NCBI RefSeq assembly: GCF_022095675.1
Contig: NZ_JAHYSG010000014.1
Span: forward strand, 1-64,000
Direction of reading: 5' to 3'
Source of the DNA: Dactylosporangium sp. AC04546
GTDB taxonomy: Bacteria; Actinomycetota; Actinomycetes; Mycobacteriales; Micromonosporaceae
DNA: 64,000 nucleotides
Below the pieces are notes generated by a model. The model did not search any database. It saw only the letters and a program-made list of their open reading frames with translations, and was not told the DNA's origin. The number at the start of each line of letters is the position of its first letter. Position 1 is the stretch's first letter. Shown piece after piece: positions 1 through 11,266 of this stretch. The position numbers were made by a program, and so were the translations under genes.

Positions 1-179
1 CCAGGTGGCCGTCCCGCTGGAGCGCGTGTCGGTGATGCAGCCGGGCGGCGGCCGGTCAGGAGGCCGGGAGGCGGTTCCAGTCGGCGGCGAACTTCGACGG
101 GTCGTACGGGTCGGCCTTGATCGGGATCTCGCCGCCCGGCTGCATCACCGACACGCGCTCCAGCGGGACGGCCACCTGG
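1..179. repeat. 50-bp perfect inverted repeat at the window edge
   Basis: Bases 1-50 are the exact reverse complement of bases 130-179. The right copy lies inside the coding region of the gene ending at 56. The left copy starts 5 nt beyond that gene's stop codon. A coding segment folded back on itself right at the sequence edge looks more like a chimeric join or contig-end artefact than a natural hairpin. Confidence 0.9.
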
Positions 180-898
180 GCGCCGCCGGCGAAGGGCGGG
201 CGGCCCTCGATCTGGACGTGGAACTGGGCGTTGTACACCGGGCGCCCCTGCTGGTCCAGCGCGCCCGTGAACTCGGTGCTGAGCACCCGGGCCACGCCCG
301 GGACGCCCGTGGCCAGGATCTGCTGCTTCATCCGCTCGGCGTCGGCCGGGTCCATCGCCGGCGCGGGCGGCGGGGTCGCGGGGATGCCCAGGGCGTTCAG
401 GGCGGCCAGCGGGTCGGGGGTCATCGACGGGGTGGCGGACCAGTCGACCAGGAGCTTCTCGCGGTCCTGCGGGTCGACCAGCACCGTCAGGGGCTGGCCC
501 GAGGTCACCCGGGACAGCAGCAGCATCGGGACGATCTCCTTGCGGCGCACCTCGTACGTGCCGTGGCCGGGGCAGGTCACCCGCAGGTCGAGCGCCACCT
601 GGGGCTGGTTGTTGACGAGCACGCCGGTCTGGCGGGCCTGAAGCACCTGGGCGGTGCCGGCGACACCGTTCTCCTGGAGGCGGCGGCCCTCGGCGTACTT
701 CTTGAGGAACCGGACGCCGACGAGCACCATGATCACGCCGGAGAGGATGAGGAAGCCGCCCACGATCATCAGCGTCGTCCCGGCGGAGGACAGCGACTCC
801 ACGGTCGACATGGTCAGCAGGACGGCGCCGACGACGAACTCGACCACGGCGACGAAGAACATCACGTACGCCGAGATGCGGTTGGCGGAGAGGGTCAT
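56..898 (-). CDS. Membrane protein with two tandem ~75-residue modules
   Basis: A 280-residue protein of unknown function. It has two membrane segments near residues 10-31 and 40-63, then a soluble part built from two copies of one module, at about 78-153 and 198-274. Each copy has a G-x-G-x-A-x-V-L start, a short beta-rich middle and a DP-x-D-x2-K ending followed by DW. A proline-rich linker around 173-183 joins them. The ATG at 898 was chosen because it begins just before the first membrane segment; the frame extends 28 codons upstream without clear support. The modules recall DUF3592-like beta domains, but that is a guess. The inverted copy at the window edge begins just past the stop. Confidence 0.7.
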   Translation of the reverse strand: MTLSANRISAYVMFFVAVVEFVVGAVLLTMSTVESLSSAGTTLMIVGGFLILSGVIMVLVGVRFLKKYAEGRRLQENGVAGTAQVLQARQTGVLVNNQPQVALDLRVTCPGHGTYEVRRKEIVPMLLLSRVTSGQPLTVLVDPQDREKLLVDWSATPSMTPDPLAALNALGIPATPPPAPAMDPADAERMKQQILATGVPGVARVLSTEFTGALDQQGRPVYNAQFHVQIEGRPPFAGGAQVAVPLERVSVMQPGGEIPIKADPYDPSKFAADWNRLPAS

Positions 899-933
899 GG
901 GGCGATGGTCGGGGAATCGACCACCGTCCGCAG

Positions 934-1356
934 TCACCTGGCTGACGGCCCGCTCGGGTCGGGCTGCCGGCGGCCGGTCCACCAGAGCCAGAACAGGCCG
1001 GCGACCGGGAGCACCAGGGGTACGTAACCGTATCCCTGACCGAAGTCGGACCAGACGGTGGCGTCGGGGAAGGCGTCCGGGTCGACGAGGCTCGCCGTGC
1101 CGACCGCGAGCACACCCAGCAGCTCGAACCCGACGGCCGCGAACGCGACCCGCCGGGAGGTGCGGCTGGAGCGGGCCAGGGCGACGGTCGCGACGATGTA
1201 CACGACCGCGGCCAGGGCGGAGAGACTGTACGCGAGCGGCGCCTTGTCGAACTTCGACGCGATCTGCACGGCCGCCCGGGCGCTCGCGGACAGGGCGAAG
1301 ACCCCGTAGATGCCGACCAGCACACGGCCGGGACCCTTGTTCAGTGATTCAGCCAT
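934..1356 (-). CDS. Four-helix integral membrane protein, unknown
   Basis: A 140-residue protein with hydrophobic segments near 11-32, 41-61, 69-90 and 109-127, and an Arg/Pro-rich tail. No catalytic motif is visible. It starts at ATG 1356, overlapping the end of the upstream membrane gene by 8 nt, so the two are translationally coupled and may form a small membrane complex. The next gene in the same direction starts at 898, 35 nt further on. Confidence 0.75.
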   Translation of the reverse strand: MAESLNKGPGRVLVGIYGVFALSASARAAVQIASKFDKAPLAYSLSALAAVVYIVATVALARSSRTSRRVAFAAVGFELLGVLAVGTASLVDPDAFPDATVWSDFGQGYGYVPLVLPVAGLFWLWWTGRRQPDPSGPSAR

Positions 1357-1732
1357 AGATCTGTCCGAGTCGCAGGATGAGCACCGGCACGATGACCGCC
1401 GCGGCGCCGATGATCAGTGAGCCCCAGCGGGTCGGCTCCATCCGGGCCAGCACCGCGGCCGCCGGCGGGAACAGGGCCGCCGTCAGCAGGTAGCCGATCA
1501 GCGTGACCTGCTCGCTGCCCTCGGCCGGCCCGCCGCCCCGGGCGAGCCCGACGACCAGGGCCACCACCTGTACCAGCACCAGGACGCCGACGGCGGTGAG
1601 GCCGAGGAAGAGCGGCCGGGCGGGGGCGCGGTGGCGGAAGAACTCCACGAACGCCCAGGCGGCCAGTGCCAGTGACAGCACGTGGATGGCGACAGCCAGT
1701 GGCCCGATCACGGCGGACAGCGTATCCGGCAC
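1349..1732 (-). CDS. Four-helix integral membrane protein, unknown
   Basis: A 127-residue protein with predicted helices near 6-30, 40-64, 76-95 and 103-123. It begins with GTG at 1732 and has no convincing ribosome-binding site. It is the first gene of the three-gene minus-strand group 1732-56 and overlaps the next gene by 8 nt. I do not recognise the family. The matching topology of this gene and its downstream neighbour suggests related or partnered subunits, which is inference only. Confidence 0.7.
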   Translation of the reverse strand: MPDTLSAVIGPLAVAIHVLSLALAAWAFVEFFRHRAPARPLFLGLTAVGVLVLVQVVALVVGLARGGGPAEGSEQVTLIGYLLTAALFPPAAAVLARMEPTRWGSLIIGAAAVIVPVLILRLGQIYG

Positions 1733-1873
1733 CGGGTTGACCGCCCGGAGCGGGCCGAGTGTCGCCTACTTGCCTCTATCCCGGTGGCACGTTCTGGGGA
1801 TTCACATGGTCCACTAGGCACGTAACGTTCTGTGTAACGCAGACAGCGACCAGAGACCTGGGGGAAACACCGA

Positions 1874-2290
1874 ATGAGTGACGGCTTCGACACCGGCGCG
1901 GACCTCGACTACGGCCACTTCGAGGCCGGCGCCGACAGCGCCGACCTCGAGCAGCTGCACACCGCTTCGGGCAGTGAGGCTGACTACAGCAGCGACTTCA
2001 ACGTGTACGAGCAGGACACGGAGTCGGCTGAGTCGACGGACTTCCAGCAGGGCAGCCACGTCGAGATCGACAACCCCGACGGTGGGCACTACGAGGAGAC
2101 CAACTTCACGAACTACAGCAACGACCAGTTCGACTCGAGCCACATCTTCGCCGCCGAGGGCTCGGAGCAGGGCCACGAGGCGCAGTTCGACGAGCTGGAC
2201 GCGCTGCGTCAGTCCTTCAACTCGGAGTTTGCCGCGGGCACCGAGCTGCAGACCGACGGTGGCGGCCACCCGGGCGTCGCGTCGAACTAA
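1874..2290 (+). CDS. Very acidic low-complexity protein
   Basis: A 138-residue protein dominated by Asp, Glu, Ser, Gly, Asn and Gln, with no lysine and a single arginine near its C-terminus. No signal peptide, membrane segment or known motif is visible. A run of G (CTGGGGGA) 8-9 nt before the ATG serves as ribosome-binding site. It stands alone, ahead of a strong hairpin terminator at 2305-2337, so it is its own transcription unit. Such composition suggests a disordered protein, perhaps a charge mimic or binding partner, but no function can be assigned. Confidence 0.7.
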   Translation: MSDGFDTGADLDYGHFEAGADSADLEQLHTASGSEADYSSDFNVYEQDTESAESTDFQQGSHVEIDNPDGGHYEETNFTNYSNDQFDSSHIFAAEGSEQGHEAQFDELDALRQSFNSEFAAGTELQTDGGGHPGVASN

Positions 2291-2304
2291 GCTTCACACC
2301 GCCG

Positions 2305-2337
2305 GCGGCCGGCCACCCACGCAGGGTGGCCGGCCGC
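2305..2337. terminator. Bidirectional hairpin terminator
   Basis: A perfect 14-bp stem (2305-2318 with 2324-2337) with a 5-nt loop lies between two convergent genes, the acidic protein gene and the aldo/keto reductase. There is no U-run, as is common in high-GC actinomycetes. Confidence 0.75.
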
Positions 2338-2357
2338 GGCCGTTGCAGTGGCCCGGT

Positions 2358-3332
2358 TCAGTGGCCCAGGACGGGGTGGGGGACGTACGGGGCCTCCAGG
2401 CGGGCGATCTCCTTCTCGTCCAGCGTCACCGACGTGGCCGCGATGGCGTCCTCCAGGTGGGCGAGCTTGGTCGCGCCCACGATCGGGGCCGTGACGGCCG
2501 GGCGGGACAGCAGCCAGGCCAGGGCGATCTGGGCCGGGGCCACCCCGCGCTCGCGGGCCACCTCGGCGTTGACGTCCACGACGGCGAAGTCGTCGTCGTT
2601 GTACATGGCGCTGAACGCGTCGTTCTTCGAGCGGGTCGTGCGGCGCTCGTCGCCCGGGCCGCGGTTGCCGGCCAGCATGCCGCGGGCGAGCGGGCTCCAC
2701 GGGATGACGCCGATGCCCTGGTCGAGGCAGAGCGGGAGCATCTCGCGCTCCTCCTCGCGGTACACCAGGTTGTAGTGGTTCTGCATCGACACGAACTCCG
2801 TCCAGCCGTTGCTGCGGGCCGTGTGCTGGGCCTTCGCGAACTGCCAGGCGTACATGCTGGAGGCCCCGATGTAGCGGGCCTTGCCCGAGCGGACCACGTC
2901 GTGGAGCGCCTCCATCGTCTCCTCGATCGGGGTGTCCGGGTCCCAGCGGTGGATCTGGTAGAGGTCGACGTGGTCGGTGCCCAGCCGGCGCAGCGAGTTG
3001 TCGATGCCGGCCAGGATGTGCTTGCGGGACAGGCCCGAGTCGTTCGGGCGGTCGCTCATCGGGCTCCACACCTTGGTGGCCAGCACGTAGTCGTCGCGCC
3101 GCGGGAAGTACCTCGCCAGCAACCGCCCCGTGACCACCTCGCTCTCGCCGAGCGAGTACACGTCGGCAGTGTCGAAGAACGTGATGCCGGCCTCGACCGC
3201 GCGCCGCACGAACGGGTCGGCGGCCTCCTCATCGAGCACCCAGTCGCGCCATTGCGGGGAGCCGTAGCTCATCATGCCGAGACAGATTTCCGAGACCTTC
3301 AGGCCGGTCCGGCCGAGTCGCACCTGTTGCAT
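2358..3332 (-). CDS. Aldo/keto reductase
   Basis: A 324-residue NADPH-dependent oxidoreductase of the aldo/keto reductase superfamily, close in layout to the YajO/MocA-like branch. Visible family features are the FFDTADVYS stretch with the catalytic Asp and Tyr, the Lys in LATKVW, the His in YQIHRWDP, and a C-terminal cofactor-binding part containing PIVGATK. It would reduce aldehydes or ketones; the substrate cannot be told. The start is ATG 3332, preceded at 7 nt by a -10-like TAGCTT, so the mRNA is probably leaderless. It is divergent from thiE with only 18 nt between the start codons. Confidence 0.93.
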   Translation of the reverse strand: MQQVRLGRTGLKVSEICLGMMSYGSPQWRDWVLDEEAADPFVRRAVEAGITFFDTADVYSLGESEVVTGRLLARYFPRRDDYVLATKVWSPMSDRPNDSGLSRKHILAGIDNSLRRLGTDHVDLYQIHRWDPDTPIEETMEALHDVVRSGKARYIGASSMYAWQFAKAQHTARSNGWTEFVSMQNHYNLVYREEEREMLPLCLDQGIGVIPWSPLARGMLAGNRGPGDERRTTRSKNDAFSAMYNDDDFAVVDVNAEVARERGVAPAQIALAWLLSRPAVTAPIVGATKLAHLEDAIAATSVTLDEKEIARLEAPYVPHPVLGH

Positions 3333-3339
3333 GTCTGAA

Positions 3340-3345
3340 AAGCTA
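3340..3345 (-). promoter_or_regulatory. -10 element, leaderless aldo/keto reductase mRNA
   Basis: On the minus strand TAGCTT lies 7 nt before the ATG at 3332, with no ribosome-binding site. It matches the TANNNT-N6-8-start arrangement found repeatedly in this window. Confidence 0.5.
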
Positions 3346-3350
3346 GCGCC

Positions 3351-3971
3351 GTGCGCACCGTTGGACGACTGCATCTCATCACCGACACCCGCCCCGGCCG
3401 CGACGCCGTGGCCGTCGCGGCGGCGGCGCTGCGGGCCGGGTTCGACACCGTGCAGGTGCGCCCGGAGGACGCCGTCACCGACCGTGAGGCGTACGAGCTG
3501 ACCGTGCGCATCCTGGAGCTGTGCCGGGCGCACGACGCGGTGTGCCTGGTCAACGACCGGCTGCACGTGGCCCTCGCGGCCGGCGCCGACGGCGGCCACG
3601 TGGGCGCCGACGACCTGCCCGTCGCCGCCGCGCGCCGGGTGCTCGGCCCGGACGCGATCCTCGGCGCGACCGCGCGCGACCCCGCGCAGGCCCGCCGGGC
3701 GGTCGCCGACGGCGCGACCTACCTCGGCGTCGGGCCCGCGTTCGCCACGACCACGAAGACGGGGCTGCCCGACGCGATCGGCCCGGCGGGCATCCGGGCG
3801 GTGGTGGAGGCCGTGGACGTCCCGGTGGTGGCGATCGGCGGGGTGACCGCGGCGCGGGCCGCCGAGCTGTTCGCGGTGGGCGCCCACGCGGTCGCCGTGG
3901 TGGGCGCGGTGAGCACCGCGGCCGACCCCGGCAGGGCCGCCGAGGGCTTCGCGGCCCTGGTGCGCGCATGA
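3351..3971 (+). CDS. thiE: Thiamine phosphate synthase
   Basis: A 206-residue TIM-barrel enzyme that joins HMP pyrophosphate and thiazole phosphate into thiamine phosphate. Recognisable segments are LITD at the N-terminus, VNDR near 66-69, HVGADDLP in the middle, the phosphate-binding GVGPAFATTTK and the C-terminal AIGGVT. Length and motif order are normal for ThiE. It begins with GTG at 3351 and overlaps thiO by four nucleotides (ATGA). It sits upstream of the TPP riboswitch, so its transcription is not controlled by that element. A second, shorter ThiE-like gene lies at 6109-6621. Confidence 0.92.
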   Translation: MRTVGRLHLITDTRPGRDAVAVAAAALRAGFDTVQVRPEDAVTDREAYELTVRILELCRAHDAVCLVNDRLHVALAAGADGGHVGADDLPVAAARRVLGPDAILGATARDPAQARRAVADGATYLGVGPAFATTTKTGLPDAIGPAGIRAVVEAVDVPVVAIGGVTAARAAELFAVGAHAVAVVGAVSTAADPGRAAEGFAALVRA

Positions 3972-5014
3972 CCGCGGCGATCGTCGGCGGCGGGATGATC
4001 GGGCTGGCCTGCGCCTGGGAGCTGCACCGGCGCGGCGTCGACGTCACCGTGTACGACGCGGATCCCGCCCGCAGTGCCGCCCTGGTCGCCGCCGGGATGC
4101 TGGCGCCCACCGCCGAGGCCAACTTCGGCGAGGAGGCGCTCCAGGCCCTCATGCTGGAGTCGATGCGCCGCTGGCCGGCCTGGGCCGCCGAGCTGGAGGC
4201 AGCCACCGGCCAGGCGGTCGGCTACCGCACCGAGGGCAGCCTGCTCGTCGCGCTCACCGACGACGACCTCGCCGAGGTGCGGCGGATGGTCGGGTACTAC
4301 CGGCGGGCCGGCACGCCGATCGAGCCGCTGACCGGCCGGCAGCTGCGCGAGCTCGAGCCGCTGCTCTCGCCGCGCGTGCGGGGCGGCGCGCTCGCGGCGG
4401 GTGACCATCAGGTCGACCCGCGCCTGGTCCTGCGGGCACTGCGGACGCTGCCGATCCCCGTCGAGCCGCTGGACGTCACCGATCTGTCCATGATCCGTTC
4501 CAAGGCGCGGGACGGTGTGACGGTCGTCGCCAACGGCATCGGCGCGGCGGCGCTGACCGGGCTGCCGGTCCGCCCGGTCAAGGGCCAGCTGCTGCGGCTG
4601 CGGGGCGGCGAGCCGCTGCTCCGCCACGTTGTGCGGGGCGTCGCCCTGGGGCGGCATGTGTACCTCGTGCCGCGCGCCGACGGCGAGCTGGTCGTCGGCG
4701 CCACCGAGGAGGAGCGGGGGCCCGACACCACTGTCACCGCCGGAGGCGTGCTCGACCTGCTGCGACCGGCCGCCGACCTGCTGCCGGGCGTCGCCGAGCT
4801 GGCCCTCACCGAGACCCTGGCCGGCCTGCGCCCGGGCACCCCGGACAACGCCCCGGTCCTCGGTCACCTGGGTGACGACCTGCTGGTGGCGACCGGCCAC
4901 CACCGCAACGGCGTGCTGCTCGCCCCGGTGACGGCCCAGGTCATCGCCGACCTGATCACCAGGGGATCGACCGATGTCGACCTTACGTCGTTCGGGGTGG
5001 GCCGCTTTACCTGA
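3968..5014 (+). CDS. thiO: Glycine oxidase ThiO
   Basis: A 348-residue FAD-dependent amine oxidase that converts glycine to the iminoglycine used for thiazole formation. The N-terminal dinucleotide-binding motif is VGGGMIG near residues 6-12. The C-terminal part has the DAO-type LRPGTPDNAPVLG and GHHRNGVLLAP stretches that bind FAD. The ATG at 3968 overlaps the thiE stop in an ATGA arrangement. The product feeds the ThiS/ThiG step encoded just downstream, but the TPP riboswitch lies between thiO and thiS. Confidence 0.92.
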   Translation: MTAAIVGGGMIGLACAWELHRRGVDVTVYDADPARSAALVAAGMLAPTAEANFGEEALQALMLESMRRWPAWAAELEAATGQAVGYRTEGSLLVALTDDDLAEVRRMVGYYRRAGTPIEPLTGRQLRELEPLLSPRVRGGALAAGDHQVDPRLVLRALRTLPIPVEPLDVTDLSMIRSKARDGVTVVANGIGAAALTGLPVRPVKGQLLRLRGGEPLLRHVVRGVALGRHVYLVPRADGELVVGATEEERGPDTTVTAGGVLDLLRPAADLLPGVAELALTETLAGLRPGTPDNAPVLGHLGDDLLVATGHHRNGVLLAPVTAQVIADLITRGSTDVDLTSFGVGRFT

Positions 5015-5044
5015 GCCGTACGGCGGGGTTATGGTCGAGGCGTA

Positions 5045-5135
5045 CCCCACGGGAGTCCGGTGTGACCGGGCTGAGAGGGGGGCTGTGAGCCCCCGACCGT
5101 CGAACCTGATCCGGGTCATGCCGGCGCAGGGAGGC
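5045..5135 (+). promoter_or_regulatory. TPP riboswitch (THI element)
   Basis: The conserved THI-box pieces are all present in order: the GGGAGTCC 5' side of the base stem, CTGAGA (5071-5076), a GGGGGCTGTGAGCCCCC variable hairpin, then GAACCTGATCCGGGTCATGCC and the closing GCAGGGAGG. It ends just before thiS. With the GGAGG of its 3' end next to the thiS start, TPP binding probably hides the thiS ribosome-binding site and so controls translation of thiS and the genes behind it. Confidence 0.93.
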
Positions 5136-5143
5136 AGGAGTGA

Positions 5144-6617
<1,474 letters not shown>

Positions 6618-6621
<4 letters not shown>

Positions 6622-7409
6622 ACCCTGTCGTCGCGCTCACCATCGCGGGATCCGACTCGGGCGGCGGCGCCGGGATCCAGGCCGACCTCAAGACGTTCGC
6701 GGCGCACCGCGTCCTCGGTACCAGCGCGATCACCGCCCTGACCGCGCAGAACACGGTCGGCGTGCGGGGCATCTCGGCCGTGCCGGCCGCGTTCGTCGGC
6801 GAGCAGCTCGACGCCGTCCTCGCCGACCTGCCGGTCGCGGCGGTCAAGACCGGCATGCTCGCCACCCCGGAGACGGTGGCGCTCGTCGCGAGCTTCGCGT
6901 CGCGGCTGCCCGGGCTGGTCGTCGACCCGGTGCTGGTGGCGTCGTCCGGCGACCGCCTCTTCACCGCCGACGCCGAGCGCGCCTACCTCGACCTGCTCTT
7001 CCCGCACGCCACCGTGGTGACCCCGAACCTCCGGGAGGCCGGTGTCCTGCTCGGCCGCGCGGTCACCGACGTCGACGACGCGGTGAAGGCGGCCGAGGAC
7101 CTCGCCGGCTACGGGCCGCGGTGCGTCGTGGTCAAGGGCGGGCACCTGCGCGGCAGCGCGGAGGCCGTCGACGTGGTCTGGCACGCCGGCACGACCGAAC
7201 TGCTCACCGCGCCGTGGATCGACACGGCCAACAACCACGGCACCGGGTGCACATTCGCGGCGGCGACGGCCGCCCGGCTCGCGCTCGGCCAGCCGCTCGC
7301 CGAGGCGCTGCACGGCGCGAAGGCGTATGTCCACGAGGCGCTGTCGCGGTCGGCCGCGTGGACCCTCGGGTCCGGTCACGGGCCGCTCGACTGGGGACCG
7401 TTCCGCTAG
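6618..7409 (+). CDS. thiD: HMP/HMP-phosphate kinase
   Basis: A 263-residue ribokinase-fold enzyme that phosphorylates hydroxymethylpyrimidine and its phosphate. Clear signatures are the N-terminal [22 protein letters not shown], the [10 protein letters not shown] segment, VVKGGH and the anion-hole and catalytic [12 protein letters not shown]. It is coupled to the upstream ThiE/TenI gene by an ATGA overlap and is followed after 78 nt by thiC. Confidence 0.95.
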
Positions 7410-7460
7410 CGCGCGCATCCGCAGTACAACTCCCGCTCCAGCTGGCTCGGGAGACGCTGA

Positions 7461-9005
<1,545 letters not shown>

Positions 9006-9012
9006 GGTGGAC

Positions 9013-9018
9013 TAGGGT
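9013..9018 (+). promoter_or_regulatory. -10 element, leaderless methyltransferase mRNA
   Basis: TAGGGT lies 7 nt before the GTG at 9026, within the 20-nt gap after thiC. No ribosome-binding site is present, which suggests a separate leaderless transcript. Confidence 0.55.
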
Positions 9019-9025
9019 CTGACGC

Positions 9026-9742
9026 GTGGAGTCCTCAGCACCCCGCACCGCCGTCGTCTGGCGGGTCCTGCGCGACGAGCTGGCGCGCGCCGGCCGCCCG
9101 CTGACCGCCCTCGATGTCGGCGGCGGCACCGGCGGGTTCGCCGTGCCGCTCGCCCGGGCCGGCCACACGGTTACCGTCGTCGATCCCAGCCCCGACGCGC
9201 TGGCGGCGCTCATCCGCCGGGCGGCGGAGGCCGGGGTCGGCGAGCGGGTCCGCGCCGTCCAGGGCGACGGCGACGGTCTTGCCGATCTGGTACCGCCGGA
9301 GAGCGTCGACCTGGTGCTGTGCCACAGCATGCTGGAGGTCGTCGACGACCCGCACAAGGTCGTCGCCGCGCTCGCCGCGACCCTGCGCCCCGGCGGCGCC
9401 GCCAGCGTGGTGGTCGCGAGCCGGGCCGCGGCGGTGCTGGCCAAGGCGATCGGCGGGCACCTCGCGGCCGCGTCGCTGCTCGTCGCCAGCCCCGACGGCC
9501 GGGGCGACGCGCGCGACCGGCTGCGCCGGCGGTACTCCGCCGAGACCGCCACCGAGCTGCTCAGCGAGGCCGGGCTGACGGTGGAGCAGATCCACGGGGT
9601 CCGGGTCGTCGCCGACCTGGTGCCCGGCACGGTCGCCGAGAGCGAGCCGGAGGCCCTCCAGGCGTTCGAGCTCGCGCTGGCCGCCCTCCCGCCGTATCGC
9701 GACATCGCCACGCAGCTGCACATCCTGGCGCGGAAGTCCTGA
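9026..9742 (+). CDS. Class I SAM-dependent methyltransferase
   Basis: A 238-residue methyltransferase with motif I LDVGGGTGGFAVPLA near residues 28-42, an acidic residue ending motif II (VVDPS), and the motif IV-like VDLVLCHSMLEVV. The target is unknown. It starts with GTG 9026 from a probable leaderless promoter and its stop overlaps the ATG of the next gene (TGATG), so the two are co-translated. Confidence 0.88.
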   Translation: MESSAPRTAVVWRVLRDELARAGRPLTALDVGGGTGGFAVPLARAGHTVTVVDPSPDALAALIRRAAEAGVGERVRAVQGDGDGLADLVPPESVDLVLCHSMLEVVDDPHKVVAALAATLRPGGAASVVVASRAAAVLAKAIGGHLAAASLLVASPDGRGDARDRLRRRYSAETATELLSEAGLTVEQIHGVRVVADLVPGTVAESEPEALQAFELALAALPPYRDIATQLHILARKS

Positions 9743-10890
9743 TGGGGCAGCTCGACCTGCTGCCGCCCCGCTACGGGCAGGCCAGCCTGGCCGAGGTGAT
9801 GCCCAGCGTGCTGAGCGTGCTCGGCATGCCCTACGAGCGCGACGCCCTCGGCCTGGGCCCGGCCCTGTATGGCGTGCGCCGCGTGGCGGTCGTCCTGCTC
9901 GACGGCCTCGGCTGGCACCAGCTGGGCGTCGCCGCGCCGCACGCACCAACGCTCACCGACATCATCGGCGGCCGCCTCGGAACGGCACGCTCGATCACGT
10001 CGGGCTTCCCGTCGACGACCCCGGTCAGCCTGGTCACGCTCGGCACGGGCGCGCCCCCCGGCTCGCACGGCATCGTCGGCATCACGCTCAACCAGCCCGG
10101 CACGGACAAGATCGTCAACCACCTGCACTGGACCGACGAGCCCGACCCGGCCTCCTGGCAGCCGCTGCCCACCGCCTTCACCCGCGCCGCCAACGCCGGC
10201 ATCGTCGCGACGGTCGTGAGTAACCCGGCCTTCGAGCGCAGCGGCCTGTCCGTCTCGGCCTATCGCGGCGCCCGCTTCGGCGCCGGCGTCGTGGCGGACG
10301 CCGTGGCCTCCGAGATGCTGGCCGCCTTCGCCACCTCGCAGCTCGTCTACGGCTACCTCCCGGACGTCGACCGGGCCGGCCACGACTACGGCATCGGCAC
10401 CGGCGAGTGGCGCACGGCCGTCTCGTCGGCCGACCGTCTCCTCACCCGCCTCATCGACGGCCTGCCGCCGGAGTCGGCGCTGATCGTCACGGCCGACCAC
10501 GGCCAGCTGGACGTCCCCGCGGACCGTCGCCTCGACCTGGACCTGGACGCCCGCCTTCGCGACGGCGTGGCGGTCGTCGCGGGCGAGCCGCGCGTCCGCT
10601 ATCTGCACGTGATCCCGGGCGCACTGGACGACGTGATCGCCTCGTGGCGCGGCGTCCTGGGCGAGGGCGCATGGGTGGTCTCCCGCGACGAGGCGGTGGC
10701 GGCGGGCTGGTTCGGCCCGATCCCGCAACAACACCTGGCCCGCGTGGGCGACGTGGTGGTGGCCTGCCGCGACCGCTGGGTGATCATGGCGAGCGCGCAC
10801 GAGCCGGCTCGGTTGCGGCAGATGATCGCGTTTCACGGCTCTAGTACGGCGGCGGAGATGCAGATCCCGCTCCTCGTGGTCCGCCGCTGA
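9742..10890 (+). CDS. Alkaline phosphatase superfamily phosphodiesterase/nucleotide pyrophosphatase
   Basis: A 382-residue protein of the type I phosphodiesterase/nucleotide pyrophosphatase family. Metal and nucleophile positions are visible: the first Asp in VVLLDGLGW near residue 53, the nucleophilic Thr in FPSTTPVSL near 90, Asp and His in DVDRAGHDYG, and TADHGQ near 250. There is no signal peptide, so it is probably cytoplasmic. The substrate is unknown. Its ATG overlaps the methyltransferase stop. Downstream is a 516-bp stretch of repeats. Confidence 0.88.
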   Translation: MGQLDLLPPRYGQASLAEVMPSVLSVLGMPYERDALGLGPALYGVRRVAVVLLDGLGWHQLGVAAPHAPTLTDIIGGRLGTARSITSGFPSTTPVSLVTLGTGAPPGSHGIVGITLNQPGTDKIVNHLHWTDEPDPASWQPLPTAFTRAANAGIVATVVSNPAFERSGLSVSAYRGARFGAGVVADAVASEMLAAFATSQLVYGYLPDVDRAGHDYGIGTGEWRTAVSSADRLLTRLIDGLPPESALIVTADHGQLDVPADRRLDLDLDARLRDGVAVVAGEPRVRYLHVIPGALDDVIASWRGVLGEGAWVVSRDEAVAAGWFGPIPQQHLARVGDVVVACRDRWVIMASAHEPARLRQMIAFHGSSTAAEMQIPLLVVRR

Positions 10891-10907
10891 CTCTTGCTCG
10901 GCGGGTC

Positions 10908-11251
10908 GACCGCGTCGCGCTCGGCCCGCATTCCGCACCGCACCGCACTGCGGCACCGCACCTCCATGCCAACCCGCGCCTCCGCGCCACCCGCGCCGCC
11001 ACGCCAACCGCGCTGCACCGTCACGCCAACCTGCGCCACCATGGCGTCCGCGCCGCGCCGCGCCGTGCCGCGCCACCGCGCCACTATGGCGTCCGCGGCA
11101 CCCGCGCCACCCGCAGCGTCCGTGCCGTGCCGCGCCACCCCGGTCCGCCGCGCCCGTCCGCGCCGTCCGCGCCGCGCCACCCTCGCCACCCGCGCCGTCC
11201 GCGCCGCGCCACCCTCGCCACCCGCGCCGTCCGCGCCGCGCCACCCTCGCG
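10908..11251. repeat. C-rich low-complexity region with 32-bp tandem repeats
   Basis: About 340 bp built almost only from GCC, GCGCC, CACC and CGTCC words, with long pyrimidine runs broken by G on the plus strand. The right end is an exact tandem repeat of 32 bp, at 11161-11192 and 11193-11224, plus a partial third copy to about 11250. No frame shows codon bias. It looks like sequence grown by slippage. It lies between the phosphodiesterase gene and the TGATGCATCA arrays. Confidence 0.8.
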
Positions 11252-11266
11252 GCGCTGGATCAGGCT

